This document shows, piece after piece, positions 1 to 9,130 of a stretch of 43,338 nt of DNA. The stretch's first letter is position 1. Every line of letters starts with the position of its first letter. Under the pieces are notes generated by a model. That model was not told where the DNA came from and did not search any database. It saw only the letters and a program-made list of their open reading frames with translations. The translations under genes and the position numbers were made by a program. The stretch is from Solimicrobium sp. Its GTDB lineage: Bacteria; Pseudomonadota; Gammaproteobacteria; Burkholderiales; Burkholderiaceae_D. The stretch covers positions 1 to 43,338 of the forward strand of contig JAJNBE010000019.1 of assembly GCA_021155915.1 (NCBI GenBank). Direction: 5' to 3'.

Positions 1-99
1 GCGCTCTCACCAAAACGGTGACCTGATGGAAGGTGAAAATTCTCAACATATTCAGCATGTTATCGAAGCTAGTGAGCGGTCAACAGAGGAATTTAGGAT
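1..99 (-). mobile_element. MITE-like element family 1, partial copy (inverted)
   Basis: Bases 61-99, read on the minus strand, reproduce the left end of the elements at 22738 and 36460 (ATCC.AAATTCCTCTGTTGACCGCT followed by a TTCGATAACA-type segment). The rest, out to base 1, is a more diverged match that includes the CACCG/GAGAGCGC stretch. The copy is cut by the window edge, so its far terminus is not visible. It carries no coding sequence and lies just downstream of the LRR gene at 213-1619. Confidence 0.7.
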
Positions 100-212
100 A
101 ATTATTTTGACCGTCTGTCACAAATAGTAAATACCACGTTCCAAAATTGATTCCAAAATTAAATCCTCACGCTTGAATCCGATTACATTAAAAACGATCA
201 ATGATAAAAATG

Positions 213-1619
213 TTAGTCGACCTGATCGAGAGGTGAATAGGGCAGGATCTCAAGATCCGGTAGTTGTTCTTTCAGAAATTGGTACCCTCGGCCAGTAGTT
301 GGAAGATCCTCTGGCTTTTCCAAAAAAAGGATAGCAAGATGTTTTAATAATGCTAAATCCGGTAATCCAGCGTCGGTAACCTTTGTGTAGCTCAAATTAA
401 GGTGGCGAAGATTTATTAACGGGGCCAGTTTGATCAAGCCCTTATCCGTAACTTTTGTACCCATTAATCTAAGGTCGCGAAGATTTATTAACTGCGCCAG
501 GTTTTCCAACCCCTCGTCCGTAACTTTTGTAGCGATTAAATTAAGGTGGCGAAGATTTATTAACAGGGCCAGATTTCCCAATCCTTTATCCGTAACGTTT
601 GCAGCGTACAAATCAAGGGCGCGGAGATTTATTAACGGGGCCAGATTTACCAATCCCTCATCCGTAATTTTTGTACAGTGCAAACCAAGTTCGCGAAGAT
701 TTGTTAACAGAGACAGATTTCCTAACCCTTGGTCCGTAATTAGTGTACGGTCCAATTTAAGGCTCTGAAGTTTCGTTAATTTTGCCAGGTGTACCAAGTC
801 GGCGTTCTCGAAGAATGTGAAATGCAGATCAAGTTTAATGTTTCTGATGTTCTCGTTTTTACTCACCTCATCGCAAAATATCTGAAACCACTTTTTTTCT
901 CCACGGTCCATTTTAATCTGCACGTGCAAAGTCCCGCAACGCATCTGGAGGTACTGACGAAACTCAGCTTCATTGTCTTTATTTAATAGAGAAAAATACA
1001 GTGTAACCGGCAGCGTATCGGCTGAGCCCTCAAGGAAAGCAAAGGTTTTGCAGGTCCTTGCTAGGTTACGTCTGTCCGCAGCGGGAAGCCATTGTTCAAT
1101 GATAGACAACCACAATTCGGTCGGTAGTAAATTTTTTATTTTATCGTTATTTAAATACTTCCTGCAGGTCGTCACTAAAGACTCAATTATTAGCTCCTGG
1201 TTAAATGGTTCGTTTTCCTGTTTTCGGAGGAGATGGGGAGATAATTGATTTAGAATGAGCTGTGCGTTGTTATTTGAGGTGGTTAAACTTGCAATAGCCA
1301 TATTCTTGTAAAATAGGGCCTCTAAGTGGTCGCTCGATAGCCCAACACAGGTGCTATTCATCCGATCTGTATAAATTAATACAAGCCGTGCCATGGCGCC
1401 AGCATGGCCAAATTCTGCTGCCGCTTTGAATAGTTCAACAGCGTTTTCCAGGTCAATAAACTGGGCGTTCGGATTATCATAGAGATTGCATGCTTTTTGA
1501 AATTGGCTCTGTCCCTTTTCCAAAACTTCAACCGCTGCAGGGGAGCCGCCTGTGGACTTAATGGATGTGGGAGAGCCGAAAAACGGCTGGGGTAATTGAA
1601 AAGTTGCTACGGAGTTCAT
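213..1619 (-). CDS. SEL1-like / F-box-like / leucine-rich repeat protein (candidate effector)
   Basis: 468 residues from the ATG at 1619, chosen because AAAGGAAA lies 8-9 bases upstream; an alternative in-frame start at 1652 has no ribosome site. In order: a polar leader (1-55), a SEL1-like segment (about 59-100, AVELFKAAAEFGHAGAMARL), an F-box-like motif (about 162-198, LLPTELWLSIIEQWL.. then RRNLARTCKTF), and about seven 24-residue LRRs of the form LxNLRxLxLxxTKVTDxGLxxLAP. There is no signal peptide or membrane segment. F-box plus LRR is the plan of eukaryotic FBXL substrate adaptors for SCF ubiquitin ligases, so a role inside a host cell is inferred. The F-box assignment rests on the LPxEL...I...L pattern by eye; the LRRs are certain. 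Confidence 0.8.
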   Translation of the reverse strand: MNSVATFQLPQPFFGSPTSIKSTGGSPAAVEVLEKGQSQFQKACNLYDNPNAQFIDLENAVELFKAAAEFGHAGAMARLVLIYTDRMNSTCVGLSSDHLEALFYKNMAIASLTTSNNNAQLILNQLSPHLLRKQENEPFNQELIIESLVTTCRKYLNNDKIKNLLPTELWLSIIEQWLPAADRRNLARTCKTFAFLEGSADTLPVTLYFSLLNKDNEAEFRQYLQMRCGTLHVQIKMDRGEKKWFQIFCDEVSKNENIRNIKLDLHFTFFENADLVHLAKLTKLQSLKLDRTLITDQGLGNLSLLTNLRELGLHCTKITDEGLVNLAPLINLRALDLYAANVTDKGLGNLALLINLRHLNLIATKVTDEGLENLAQLINLRDLRLMGTKVTDKGLIKLAPLINLRHLNLSYTKVTDAGLPDLALLKHLAILFLEKPEDLPTTGRGYQFLKEQLPDLEILPYSPLDQVD

Positions 1620-2127
1620 GGATAGATTTCCTTTTATAAAACAAATTACCACTCTGGGATAATAATTATGGATGAAACGGTTCAGAAAAAAATCCGGGAT
1701 AACACGTAGCTAGCCTCACAAAAATTCTTTGGAAAGCAAAATTCCTCCTACATCAAAAACTTTAACGATCTTTAGAAATTTCAAACAGCTTGAAATCGGA
1801 TCATTCATGAATTTCCTTTGCACTGAATTTCAGGGACCTATTTGCCGGCAACTATGAGCTGGCAGCTCACCAAATTTGAGACCTCGCATAACCTACTGCG
1901 CAAGCCAAATTCGGGGTTGCGCGGTGCGCGCAATCCTCATGTACTCAAGGACATTTCGTTTGCTGTGCTCCGTGCGCATTGACTTTAACTCACTCGCTAC
2001 AGTTATGCAGAGGTCCCTATCTTTAATTGGCTAGACGCGGAGTATCTGACGACGATTTAGTTAAGTCGAATAAATTAATTCCTTCTTATTGGAAAAACAT
2101 GATTCGCATCAATAGTTCATCTTCTTT
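1620..2127. other. Intergenic region with one family-2 inverted-repeat element
   Basis: This 508-base spacer lies between divergent genes. It holds the family-2 element at 1878-2016, and I see no convincing reading frame in the rest. Promoters for both flanking genes should lie here, but I could not identify confident -35/-10 pairs. Confidence 0.5.
1878..2016. mobile_element. MITE-like element family 2, copy A (~139 bp)
   Basis: The left end reads GAGACCTCGCATAAC and the right end reads GTTATGCAGAGGTCCC, which are inverted repeats with one missing base on the left. The match extends inward through GCGnnAGCCAAA versus the complement of TTTAACTCACTCGC. The interior shares CTCATGTACTCAAG and CTGTGCTC with the copy at 31415-31559. 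It is non-coding. Confidence 0.75.
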
Positions 2128-2919
2128 ATGGCCATTGTCCTGAAAAGGTCGCAAGCTGATCCTTATTTTGTTGAGACATTGTGCTATGCCCTAAATATGA
2201 AAGGAGTTCAAAAATACCTTGAAAGTGGCGAGCTCACTGTAAGATTGCTTGTAAGTGCAGCAGATACAGATTCATTCATGAGCGCCCTGGATAAAGAAAT
2301 AATTCAAACCTATCTTGGTGATAATAAATTAACGATAACGCAGCTGGCTCATTTAACAGACATTCCCGAATTTACTAAAGCCTTATCACACGATTTAGTT
2401 TTCAAGTACATTAATAAACGTTGGATGAGTATTGAGCAGCTGATTAACACACAGAGCGTTACCAAATTTGTCAAAGCATTAGAAGCTTCTCGCAAAATCG
2501 ATTTAGCTAGTGACCAGTACATACAAAAGCTCATCAACCTGCCGGATATTTTGGCATTTAATCCTGGTATAGCGCATCCAGAAGTACGGTTTATCGAAAG
2601 GAAACAGTTACCCCTTTTAAAGCTAGTCACTCTGCCGAATCTAAATCAACTTTCGCGTGCTTTATATAATAAAAACGTACACAATTTGCTCCTCAATGGT
2701 AAGTTATCACTGCTCCAGCTCATCAATCTGCGCAATATTTCCGCTTTTGTGGATGCACTAAGTCATCAGCACGTTCGCGCAGCGCTAAAAAAGGGTGCGG
2801 CCACCCTGGAACAGCTAATTCAGGACACTGAATATTACGATGTTTTCCCTAACAGCCTATTTGCAATGCCAACTGTGCAGGGGCTCCAGCAAATGTTCAT
2901 TCATTTGCTGGCGAGTTAG
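2128..2919 (+). CDS. Protein of ~32-residue alpha-helical tandem repeats, TALE-like spacing (candidate effector)
   Basis: 263 residues with no recognised family. The whole protein is tandem repeats starting near residues 4, 36, 68, 100, 130, 161, 193 and 225, with periods of 32, 32, 30, 31, 32 and 32. The pattern is L(T/S)xxQLIxLxxIxxFxxALxxxxVxxxLxxGx: two predicted helices with a variable turn at repeat positions 11-13 (DTD, DIP, SVT, DIL, NLN, NIS). The positions of L1, T2, Q5, A18 and L19 coincide with those of TAL-effector repeats, but the GG after the variable pair is absent. Two-helix solenoids such as mTERF are an alternative. The ATG at 2128 has no clear ribosome site and an in-frame stop lies at 2113, so the 5' end may be truncated. 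It lies between the LRR genes, which suggests the same effector pool. Confidence 0.65.
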   Translation: MAIVLKRSQADPYFVETLCYALNMKGVQKYLESGELTVRLLVSAADTDSFMSALDKEIIQTYLGDNKLTITQLAHLTDIPEFTKALSHDLVFKYINKRWMSIEQLINTQSVTKFVKALEASRKIDLASDQYIQKLINLPDILAFNPGIAHPEVRFIERKQLPLLKLVTLPNLNQLSRALYNKNVHNLLLNGKLSLLQLINLRNISAFVDALSHQHVRAALKKGAATLEQLIQDTEYYDVFPNSLFAMPTVQGLQQMFIHLLAS

Positions 2920-3151
2920 AATTATTTAGTCGCCCCTGAAAAAGTCACTTTTCTATTTAAGGTACGCCAAGAATGCAATCGAACCAATATTTACCTTTAG
3001 CCGGAAACACCTAGTGCGCTTTTTTCAGTTTTCTGGCAACGTGCCCATGGAGGCATGTTAGCCACAAAAGAACTCAGCCTTTACGATCTTATGTCATCGC
3101 TTTTTAACGAAACGGGGTATAGAATATCTCCCTTACTTGAAGGCCGAACAC

Positions 3152-4396
3152 ATGAATATGACACCACTTTCACAAAATTTCCGACCGCTAGTTTCGCTAT
3201 CCCAGCGTACGCCAAATAACGGTCCGATTGTTGATGAGACTGAAATCGTAGAGGAGGTTGGGCAGGTAAAAATAGAGCTCCTTCCTTTCTTCGAGCAAGG
3301 ACCTTTTGTTAATATAGCGAATGATACCAAAACAGACATTTGCCATTTTTTAATCATCGGTGACCTCTTGCGGTTCGGTCAAACGAGCCAGCATTTTAAT
3401 AAAGTCACTCAAAATGCGCTTGCAAGTCGAACAACATGCATAGAACTTCCTAAGCTAACGGACCTTGCCCTGCTGAACTTAGGAAAAGTGCTGTGCTTAC
3501 ATCTTCTAATTCATAAGGTTACCGATTACGAAATGGCAAGTATTGGTCGGCTGACAGGCCTAAACACTCTTAATTTGATACAGACACATGTAACGGACGC
3601 TGGGTTGCACTATTTGGCCAAATTAACCAAGCTTAAGGCTCTCAATTTGGGTAAAACTGCTGTTACTGATAAAGGACTTATAAAACTTACCAGTTTAAAT
3701 AGTCTTACCAGTTTGTGTGTGGAGGGTAGGCTGTTCAGGTCGGGCTCGGATAACCGAATGGTGGGTAATGATGAGTTACCGTATTTGGAAAAATTTACTG
3801 GTCTGCGTACTCTCAATTTGAGTTATACAGGAGTGACGGATCTTGGCATGAAGCACCTGGAGAAATTATTTCATCTTCACACTCTTGATTTAGTGCGGAC
3901 AGCAGTAACTGCCGTTGGGTTGGAATCCTTGAAAAATTTAACCGATCTTCACACGCTTAATTTAAGTGAGACAAAAGTAACCGACATTGGGCTGCAGTAC
4001 CTAAAAAATTTAACCGATCTTCGCATTCTTAATTTGAGTAAGACGGATGTAACGGGCGCGGGGCTGCAATCCTTGGAAAACCTGATCCATATTCATACGC
4101 TTGATTTAAGTCATACAAACATGATGGAGGCGGGGCTGCAGTCCCTGAAAAATTTAATCTATATTCACACGCTTGACTTAAGTCATTCAGACGTGACGGA
4201 CGCTGGGCTGCAGCATCTAGAAAAACTAACCCATCTTCATTTTCTTGTTTTGGGTAAAACAAAAGTAACGGGCAACGTGCTTAAGTTGCTAGAGAAATTA
4301 CCTAGTCTTCAAGCAGTTAATTTGTATCGTACAAAGGTGAAAAGAGGTGATAAGCAACAACTGAAAGAATTACTACCAAATTTAAAAATATATTGA
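3152..4396 (+). CDS. F-box-like / leucine-rich repeat protein, VTDAGL type (candidate effector)
   Basis: 414 residues. The ATG at 3152 is preferred over an in-frame TTG at 3137 because GAAGG lies 8 bases upstream and because the resulting N-terminus (MNMTPLSQNFRPLVS) aligns with that of the 727-residue paralogue (MNMMPVSLSYHQLVS). A linker with an EVEEVGQ-like acidic patch leads to a degenerate F-box-like segment at about 53-88 (..DICHFLIIGDLLRFGQTSQHF). About eleven 24-residue LRRs follow, of the form LTxLHTLNLSxTxVTDxGLQxLKN; one is expanded. There is no secretion signal of the Sec type. A host-directed SCF-adaptor role is inferred from domain order only. The LRR DNA has an obvious 72-base periodicity. 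Confidence 0.82.
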   Translation: MNMTPLSQNFRPLVSLSQRTPNNGPIVDETEIVEEVGQVKIELLPFFEQGPFVNIANDTKTDICHFLIIGDLLRFGQTSQHFNKVTQNALASRTTCIELPKLTDLALLNLGKVLCLHLLIHKVTDYEMASIGRLTGLNTLNLIQTHVTDAGLHYLAKLTKLKALNLGKTAVTDKGLIKLTSLNSLTSLCVEGRLFRSGSDNRMVGNDELPYLEKFTGLRTLNLSYTGVTDLGMKHLEKLFHLHTLDLVRTAVTAVGLESLKNLTDLHTLNLSETKVTDIGLQYLKNLTDLRILNLSKTDVTGAGLQSLENLIHIHTLDLSHTNMMEAGLQSLKNLIYIHTLDLSHSDVTDAGLQHLEKLTHLHFLVLGKTKVTGNVLKLLEKLPSLQAVNLYRTKVKRGDKQQLKELLPNLKIY

Positions 4397-4436
4397 AGAG
4401 ACCTCTGCATAACTTACTGCGGGAGCCAAATTCGGC
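4397..4436 (+). mobile_element. MITE-like element family 2, left-end fragment
   Basis: AGAGACCTCTGCATAAC and the following CTGCGGGAGCCAAATTCGG match the left end of copy A at 1878. No right end is found nearby. It begins directly after the TGA of the LRR gene, so the element, or a recombination involving it, abuts the 3' end of that gene. Confidence 0.6.
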
Positions 4437-4453
4437 GGTGGACGCTGGGAAAA

Positions 4454-4496
4454 CAACGTTGGCGAAAGTCTTGTTAGCATAGCTGCTCCAACGTTG
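4454..4496 (-). terminator. Possible hairpin terminator of the DUF6968-like gene
   Basis: Two perfect 9-base arms, CAACGTTGG and CCAACGTTG, are separated by about 25 bases. On the minus strand the second arm is followed by TTTT. It lies just past the stop of the 4506-4958 gene. The long loop and short T run make this a weak call. Confidence 0.3.
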
Positions 4497-4505
4497 CGCT
4501 ATCAA

Positions 4506-4958
4506 TTAGTTCTCACTGCCCCGTTTTAACCATCGAGCGATTTCTTCAACAACCAGTTCTTTAAGCCGCTCTTCAAGTCCTGGAATGTTGAAACCTGGGT
4601 TTAACGGTTCAGGAAAGCCCATACTCCAATTGTCATCATCCAACCATGAGAATTTCAAACCTGTATCCGCCAAAGTATGTTTTGCTGCAATAGTTACCAG
4701 TTGAAGAGCTTGCAGAGCATCAATGCCATGTGCATGAGCCAAGATTGGTTTGCCAAATCCACTGATCCGATAAGGACATACCCAGTCCCATCCCTCACCA
4801 ATATATTTTGGGTTGCCGATAGAAAGGGTGATTCGTTGTTTCGTGTCCGTTGCTATTAAAATTCGATTAGCAATTACGGTGCCGAGCGTAATTTTATATT
4901 CCATAGGGTTATTTGAATTGGAATTCCGAGTATGCAGAAAAGAAGCGTGTCCAGTCAT
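4506..4958 (-). CDS. DUF6968-like small conserved protein
   Basis: 150 residues from the ATG at 4958, or 132 from an ATG at 4904 (MEYKITLGTVIANRIL); neither start has a strong ribosome site. Conserved-looking blocks are the basic beta-strand region (IATDTKQRITLSIGNP), a GWDWVCPYRISG block and GIDALQALQLV, a combination I associate with the DUF6968 family found in many proteobacteria. Its function is unknown. There is no signal peptide or membrane segment. Unlike its neighbours it has no repeats and looks like a small cytoplasmic housekeeping or accessory protein. Confidence 0.6.
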   Translation of the reverse strand: MTGHASFLHTRNSNSNNPMEYKITLGTVIANRILIATDTKQRITLSIGNPKYIGEGWDWVCPYRISGFGKPILAHAHGIDALQALQLVTIAAKHTLADTGLKFSWLDDDNWSMGFPEPLNPGFNIPGLEERLKELVVEEIARWLKRGSEN

Positions 4959-5037
4959 ACGCTTTAACTCTGGGTATCCTGGAAGTAAGGCTAACGTACT
5001 TTAATTCCGTCATCTCCGACGGTTTTTATATCTTTTT

Positions 5038-6063
5038 TTAAAAACATTCGCCATTGCCTTTAATGTTCAGCGAAGTCAGATTCGTCAGCGTTGTCAGGTG
5101 AGACGAGCCCTCTGGTCCGAGGTTATTGTTGCTAACGTCCAAAGAAGCGAGTTCCCTGAGCTTTGTTAGGTGAGCCAAACCATCGGTCCCAAGCTCATTG
5201 CCTTCAATAACCAGCGAAGTGAGATTCGTCAAGCTCGTTAGGTGAGCTGCTCCCACTGGTCCAAGTTCATTGTACCCAATATTCAGTAAAATGAGTTTCG
5301 TTAGCTTCGCCACATGAGCAGCACCTTCCCACCCAAGGTCATTGTCATTAATGCTCAGCAAAATGAGATTCGTCAGTTTTGCCATCGAAGCAGCATCGTC
5401 TGGCCCGAGCCCTTGCTCAAACCGAGGCCAAAGACGAGATAATGTGAGTTTCGTCAGCTTCGTCAATTTTGTCAGATGAGCCGCATCTCCAAGCCCGAGC
5501 TTATCGGACGAAATGTTTAGCTCAGTCAGCTTCGTAAGTTTCGCGAGGTGAGCGATATCTACATCTACGCTCTCTAAACCTACCCCTTTCACAATCAATT
5601 TAATTTCTTTCAAATGGTCATTTTCAGACAAGCTTTGAATAAGTTCTAAGAGGCCCGTCTTCGCGGATATGATTGTGATTGCTAAACAAGAGACATCAAG
5701 GGACCTGTAATATGCGTAAAAGTTATTGATCTCCGCTTCTGTTATATTATCAAGCGGGATTTGCCGTTCCCACAGACCATTAAACGCATTGTGCGCCGCT
5801 AATGATACCTGCCGCATCGCATTCAGTGAGCGGTTGTTCATATAGCTCCCTATATTTATTGATACTTCATTGGGAATGAGTTCGAAGATGCGAGTCGACC
5901 GGTTATACACACTATTGCCCGAGCCGTAGTCGTCACGCTCATCTGAAGCGGGATGTATGTAGTTAGATGAGAGGTCAGGGTCCTCTTTTAGTACTACCTC
6001 TTTGGCAGACTCAAAGGTTGATTGGGAATAGTAGTAAGGACTTTTTCTGCTTATAGATTCCAT
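5038..6063 (-). CDS. F-box-like / GALA-like leucine-rich repeat protein (candidate effector)
   Basis: 341 residues. The start at 6063 is supported by AGAAGG six bases upstream. The leader MESISRKSPYYYS precedes a clear F-box-like motif (59-95: IFELIPNEVSINIGSYM, then RSLNAMRQVSLAAHNAF). A spacer matches the 569-residue protein at 13764-15473 (LDVSCLAITI.., LSENDHLKEIKL). About seven 24-residue LRRs follow, of the form LTNLxxLxIxxNxLGxxGAAHLTK. The GAAxL repeat consensus plus an F-box is the architecture of Ralstonia GALA effectors. The protein stops within the last repeat (..IKGNGECF), whereas the paralogue continues; this may be a 3' truncation or frameshift. Confidence 0.8.
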   Translation of the reverse strand: MESISRKSPYYYSQSTFESAKEVVLKEDPDLSSNYIHPASDERDDYGSGNSVYNRSTRIFELIPNEVSINIGSYMNNRSLNAMRQVSLAAHNAFNGLWERQIPLDNITEAEINNFYAYYRSLDVSCLAITIISAKTGLLELIQSLSENDHLKEIKLIVKGVGLESVDVDIAHLAKLTKLTELNISSDKLGLGDAAHLTKLTKLTKLTLSRLWPRFEQGLGPDDAASMAKLTNLILLSINDNDLGWEGAAHVAKLTKLILLNIGYNELGPVGAAHLTSLTNLTSLVIEGNELGTDGLAHLTKLRELASLDVSNNNLGPEGSSHLTTLTNLTSLNIKGNGECF

Positions 6064-6578
6064 TGAATACCTTCTTTTGTGAGAGTAAAAAACTTGGTTT
6101 TATTTGCGTTGAATTTGCTCATGCAACGTCAATATTCTTCCCTTAAGCTCTCTATGTCGCACCAAAAAATTCCACCCTGACTAATAGTAGAAGCGAGAAA
6201 CCACCTGCCGGGTCCTCCACTAGTCAGGCGCAATATCAAAGCCGGAGAAATCTAATTTGGCCCCGCTAATTCCTTACGAATTGCCCTGGCTTAAAGCACT
6301 GTTGCCATATTGTTCAAACTTAACGATTCAAAACCCTCTATGATGAATCTTAAAAAAACTATTTCAAATTTGGGCGAAATCGTCTTTTACAATATTTTTG
6401 TAAATACCCCTCAAGAAATACCCAATTATATTTATTTTCTAATTCAGGTTGACCCCTATTTGGGGCGCGCTATCGACTGTGGAGATTAATATTTACTGTT
6501 CAGGTGACGAATTAAATAGCTTGCTTCTTAAGTAAATATTCTATGAAATTCCGCAAGCCCAAACAGTAACAATCTTAA
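6064..6578. other. Intergenic, no gene recognised
   Basis: 515 bases between the stop of the 727-residue LRR gene and the start of the 341-residue one, both on the minus strand. It is AT-rich with stops in all frames; no RNA gene, terminator or element end was recognised. Confidence 0.4.
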
Positions 6579-8762
6579 TTATATAATTTCAAGCTCTGGT
6601 ATTACTATTTCCAAGCGTTGCATCCCCGGTCGGGTTACTTTTGTATAATTTAAATCAAGTGTGCGAAGATGAGTAAAACTTTCTAGATGTTGCAAACCAG
6701 CGTCCGTGATTGGTGTCGTATGCAAATCAAGAGTGTGCAGATGAATTAATTTTGACAGATGCGGCAACCCCGCGTCCGTGATTTCTGTCCCGGTTAGATC
6801 TAGAATGCACAGCTGGGTTAAGTTCCCTAGATCTCGCAGCCCATAATCCATAACGTCTGTCTCATATAAATAAAGAACGTTAAGATTTGGCAAAGGTGGC
6901 ATCCCTGCGGCCGTTACAGTTGTCCTCCCCAAATCAAGATGTTCAAGGTTGATTAAATTTCTCAAATGGTGTAACCCCGCGTCAGTGACCTTTGTTCCCC
7001 TCAATTCAAGAGTATGAAGATTGGTTTGCGTGCTCAGTTGCTGAAGCCCAGCGTCCGTAACATTCGTATCGTTCAAATAAATATACTCAAGATGGATTAA
7101 ATTTGCCAGAGGCTGCACACCCGCGTCCGTGAATGGGGTATTGCACAAAAAAATGGAGTGGAGATGGGTTAAATTTACCAGATGCTGCAATCCCGCGCCT
7201 GTAACTTGTGTATCGTTCAAATAAATAGACTTCAGATTGATTAAATTTGCTAGATGCTGCAAGCCCGCGTCCGTGACTGCGGTATTATTCAAATAAATGG
7301 AGTGGAGATTGGTTAAATTTGCCAGGTGTTGCAACCCAACGTCCGTGACTGCTGTCGCGTCTAAATGAAGAGTATGAAGATTGGTTAGCGTGCCCACATG
7401 CTGCATCCCAGCGTCCGTAACTGCTGAACCGGTCAAATCAAGAACCTGAAGATTAGGATTATTCAAAAATTGAAGCTCTAAGTCCGTAGTTTCTTTCCAG
7501 TCCAAATCAAGAATTTGAAGATTAATTAGTCGTCCTAAATGAAGTAGCCCAGCTTGGGTAGGCGCTGTCTGATTTAGATTAAGAGTTTGAAGATGGGTTA
7601 ATATTTCCAGATGCTGCAGCCCATCATTGCTTATAGAGGTATTATTCAAATTGAGATTACGTAGTTTGGTTAATTCTCTTAACTTTGCCAGCTCTGGGTC
7701 TATCACTTCTGTCTCAGCCAAGTTAAGAGTACGAAGATTGGTTAATAAGTTTAAATATTTTAGCCCGTCGTCGCCCACCTCTGTTTTGCTCAAATTAAGA
7801 CTATGGAGCTTGTTTAGATTTGTAAGATGTTTTAGTCTTTCGACTCCGGTCGCACGCAAATTAAGTGTGTGAAGATTGGTGAGCTGACCAATTTGAGGCA
7901 TTTGGACATCGGTAGCACAAGACAACCTAAGGTCAAGACGCCTCACTTTTCTTAAGGTCACCATAGCACCTTCTGTCAGTTCTGGAACTCTCATACGACT
8001 TGTCCAATTTACTAATATTTCCTGGATGGCTAGTTGAAGGCTCCGACTGACTTGGCCACAGCGTAGAAGATCTCTAATTGTCAACGAGCAGAAAATAATC
8101 ATTTTCACGTCAAATGGCATCAGTGATAACTCAGAGTGCTCCATTACTCCGGCAGGTACCAGCTGCCTCTGTTCTTGCCCAACTTCTTCTATGCTTTCAG
8201 TATCTTCAATACTGCGATTGTTATTGAGTAGAAAATCGGAATTTATAGGGTCCGATGGTTCAAACAAAAAAAATTCGCTCATATTCGGGCACATTTGGGT
8301 GATTTCTTGCGCTTCATCCGCGCTTAAAGTAGCTAATTTGATCAGCTTCTCGACTAAAGGGCGAGCATTATTTAGGTTAACCTCTTGTCTCATCAGGATG
8401 TCGAGCGCCGTAGTTAGTACTTTTACTTTCAACGGTTCATTCTTCAGCAGTTCAGAAATAAATCTATCATTTTCATCTTGCTCGTTGTTCAGGGACTCCA
8501 CAATAATTTCGGCCACCACTTCTGAATTATAGTTTCGTGTCTCACGTATCAGTGTGACCGCATCCGAGGTTTCTTCTAAAAATGCTTTCTTAAGTAATAA
8601 ATGCAAGGTTTCCTGACAGAAACATACAGAATTAAGCTGTTCTATCAGCGGACCCTTATCGGCGCGCTTCAACATTAAATTCAGCATGTTAGTAGTTTGT
8701 TGATCAGGTTGGAATGGGGACACAAGCTGGTGATAACTTAAGGAAACTGGCATCATATTCAT
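6579..8762 (-). CDS. Large F-box-like / leucine-rich repeat protein, VTDAGL type (candidate effector)
   Basis: 727 residues. The leader MNMMPVSLSYHQLVS is shared with the protein at 3152-4396. Next comes an extra helical domain of about 160 residues not present in that paralogue (about 25-175). An acidic patch (IEDTESIEEVGQ) follows, then an F-box-like motif at 212-247 (LSLMPFDVKMIIFCSLTIRDLL), and 18 LRRs of about 24 residues, of the form LTNLHTLxLxxTxVTDAGLQHLAN. There is no Sec signal or membrane segment. The start has no clear ribosome site and was chosen by homology of the leader. The role is inferred: SCF-type adaptor recruiting host proteins through a long LRR solenoid. The LRR identification is secure; the F-box motif is by eye. 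Confidence 0.83.
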   Translation of the reverse strand: MNMMPVSLSYHQLVSPFQPDQQTTNMLNLMLKRADKGPLIEQLNSVCFCQETLHLLLKKAFLEETSDAVTLIRETRNYNSEVVAEIIVESLNNEQDENDRFISELLKNEPLKVKVLTTALDILMRQEVNLNNARPLVEKLIKLATLSADEAQEITQMCPNMSEFFLFEPSDPINSDFLLNNNRSIEDTESIEEVGQEQRQLVPAGVMEHSELSLMPFDVKMIIFCSLTIRDLLRCGQVSRSLQLAIQEILVNWTSRMRVPELTEGAMVTLRKVRRLDLRLSCATDVQMPQIGQLTNLHTLNLRATGVERLKHLTNLNKLHSLNLSKTEVGDDGLKYLNLLTNLRTLNLAETEVIDPELAKLRELTKLRNLNLNNTSISNDGLQHLEILTHLQTLNLNQTAPTQAGLLHLGRLINLQILDLDWKETTDLELQFLNNPNLQVLDLTGSAVTDAGMQHVGTLTNLHTLHLDATAVTDVGLQHLANLTNLHSIYLNNTAVTDAGLQHLANLINLKSIYLNDTQVTGAGLQHLVNLTHLHSIFLCNTPFTDAGVQPLANLIHLEYIYLNDTNVTDAGLQQLSTQTNLHTLELRGTKVTDAGLHHLRNLINLEHLDLGRTTVTAAGMPPLPNLNVLYLYETDVMDYGLRDLGNLTQLCILDLTGTEITDAGLPHLSKLIHLHTLDLHTTPITDAGLQHLESFTHLRTLDLNYTKVTRPGMQRLEIVIPELEII

Positions 8763-9130
8763 GTGGGAGTAGCTTTCTAGTAAGGGAGATATTTGATTCC
8801 GGCATTTTATTCCGGTATTTGAACGGTTGATTGTATGCTAAGAGAAATGAAATAACTACAGAGGACTTTAATTACAGTTGGATAAGCGACAGAATTAGTA
8901 TTTTTTCAAAATCAACTAAGCGTCTTTCTTCGCTCGAGCAATTCGCATGCCGCGAACAGCACGGAATTTCCGCTATCGTAAGACAGCACATCGTGCTGCG
9001 AGAAATGGGAAGACGTTGACTAAAAATTGAAATCCGGCGGTTTTCCAAAAAATATTTAGGGTGCTGCAATCGAAAATAATGATGAGGCTCCTTCAGAAAT
9101 ACTTTTGTCTTAATGACGGAAAATAATTAT
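8763..9130. other. Intergenic, no gene recognised
   Basis: 368 bases with only short overlapping open frames on both strands that resemble nothing known. The upstream signals of the 727-residue gene should lie at its left side. Confidence 0.4.

Noticed and set aside
430..768. Plus-strand frame of 112 codons opposite the LRR gene
   Set aside because: It repeats with the 72-base LRR period, so it is a shadow of the minus-strand gene.
6600..7900. Regular ~72-base repeats resembling a repeat array such as CRISPR
   Set aside because: The repeats are contiguous codons for 24-residue LRRs, with no unique spacers and no palindromic repeat unit.
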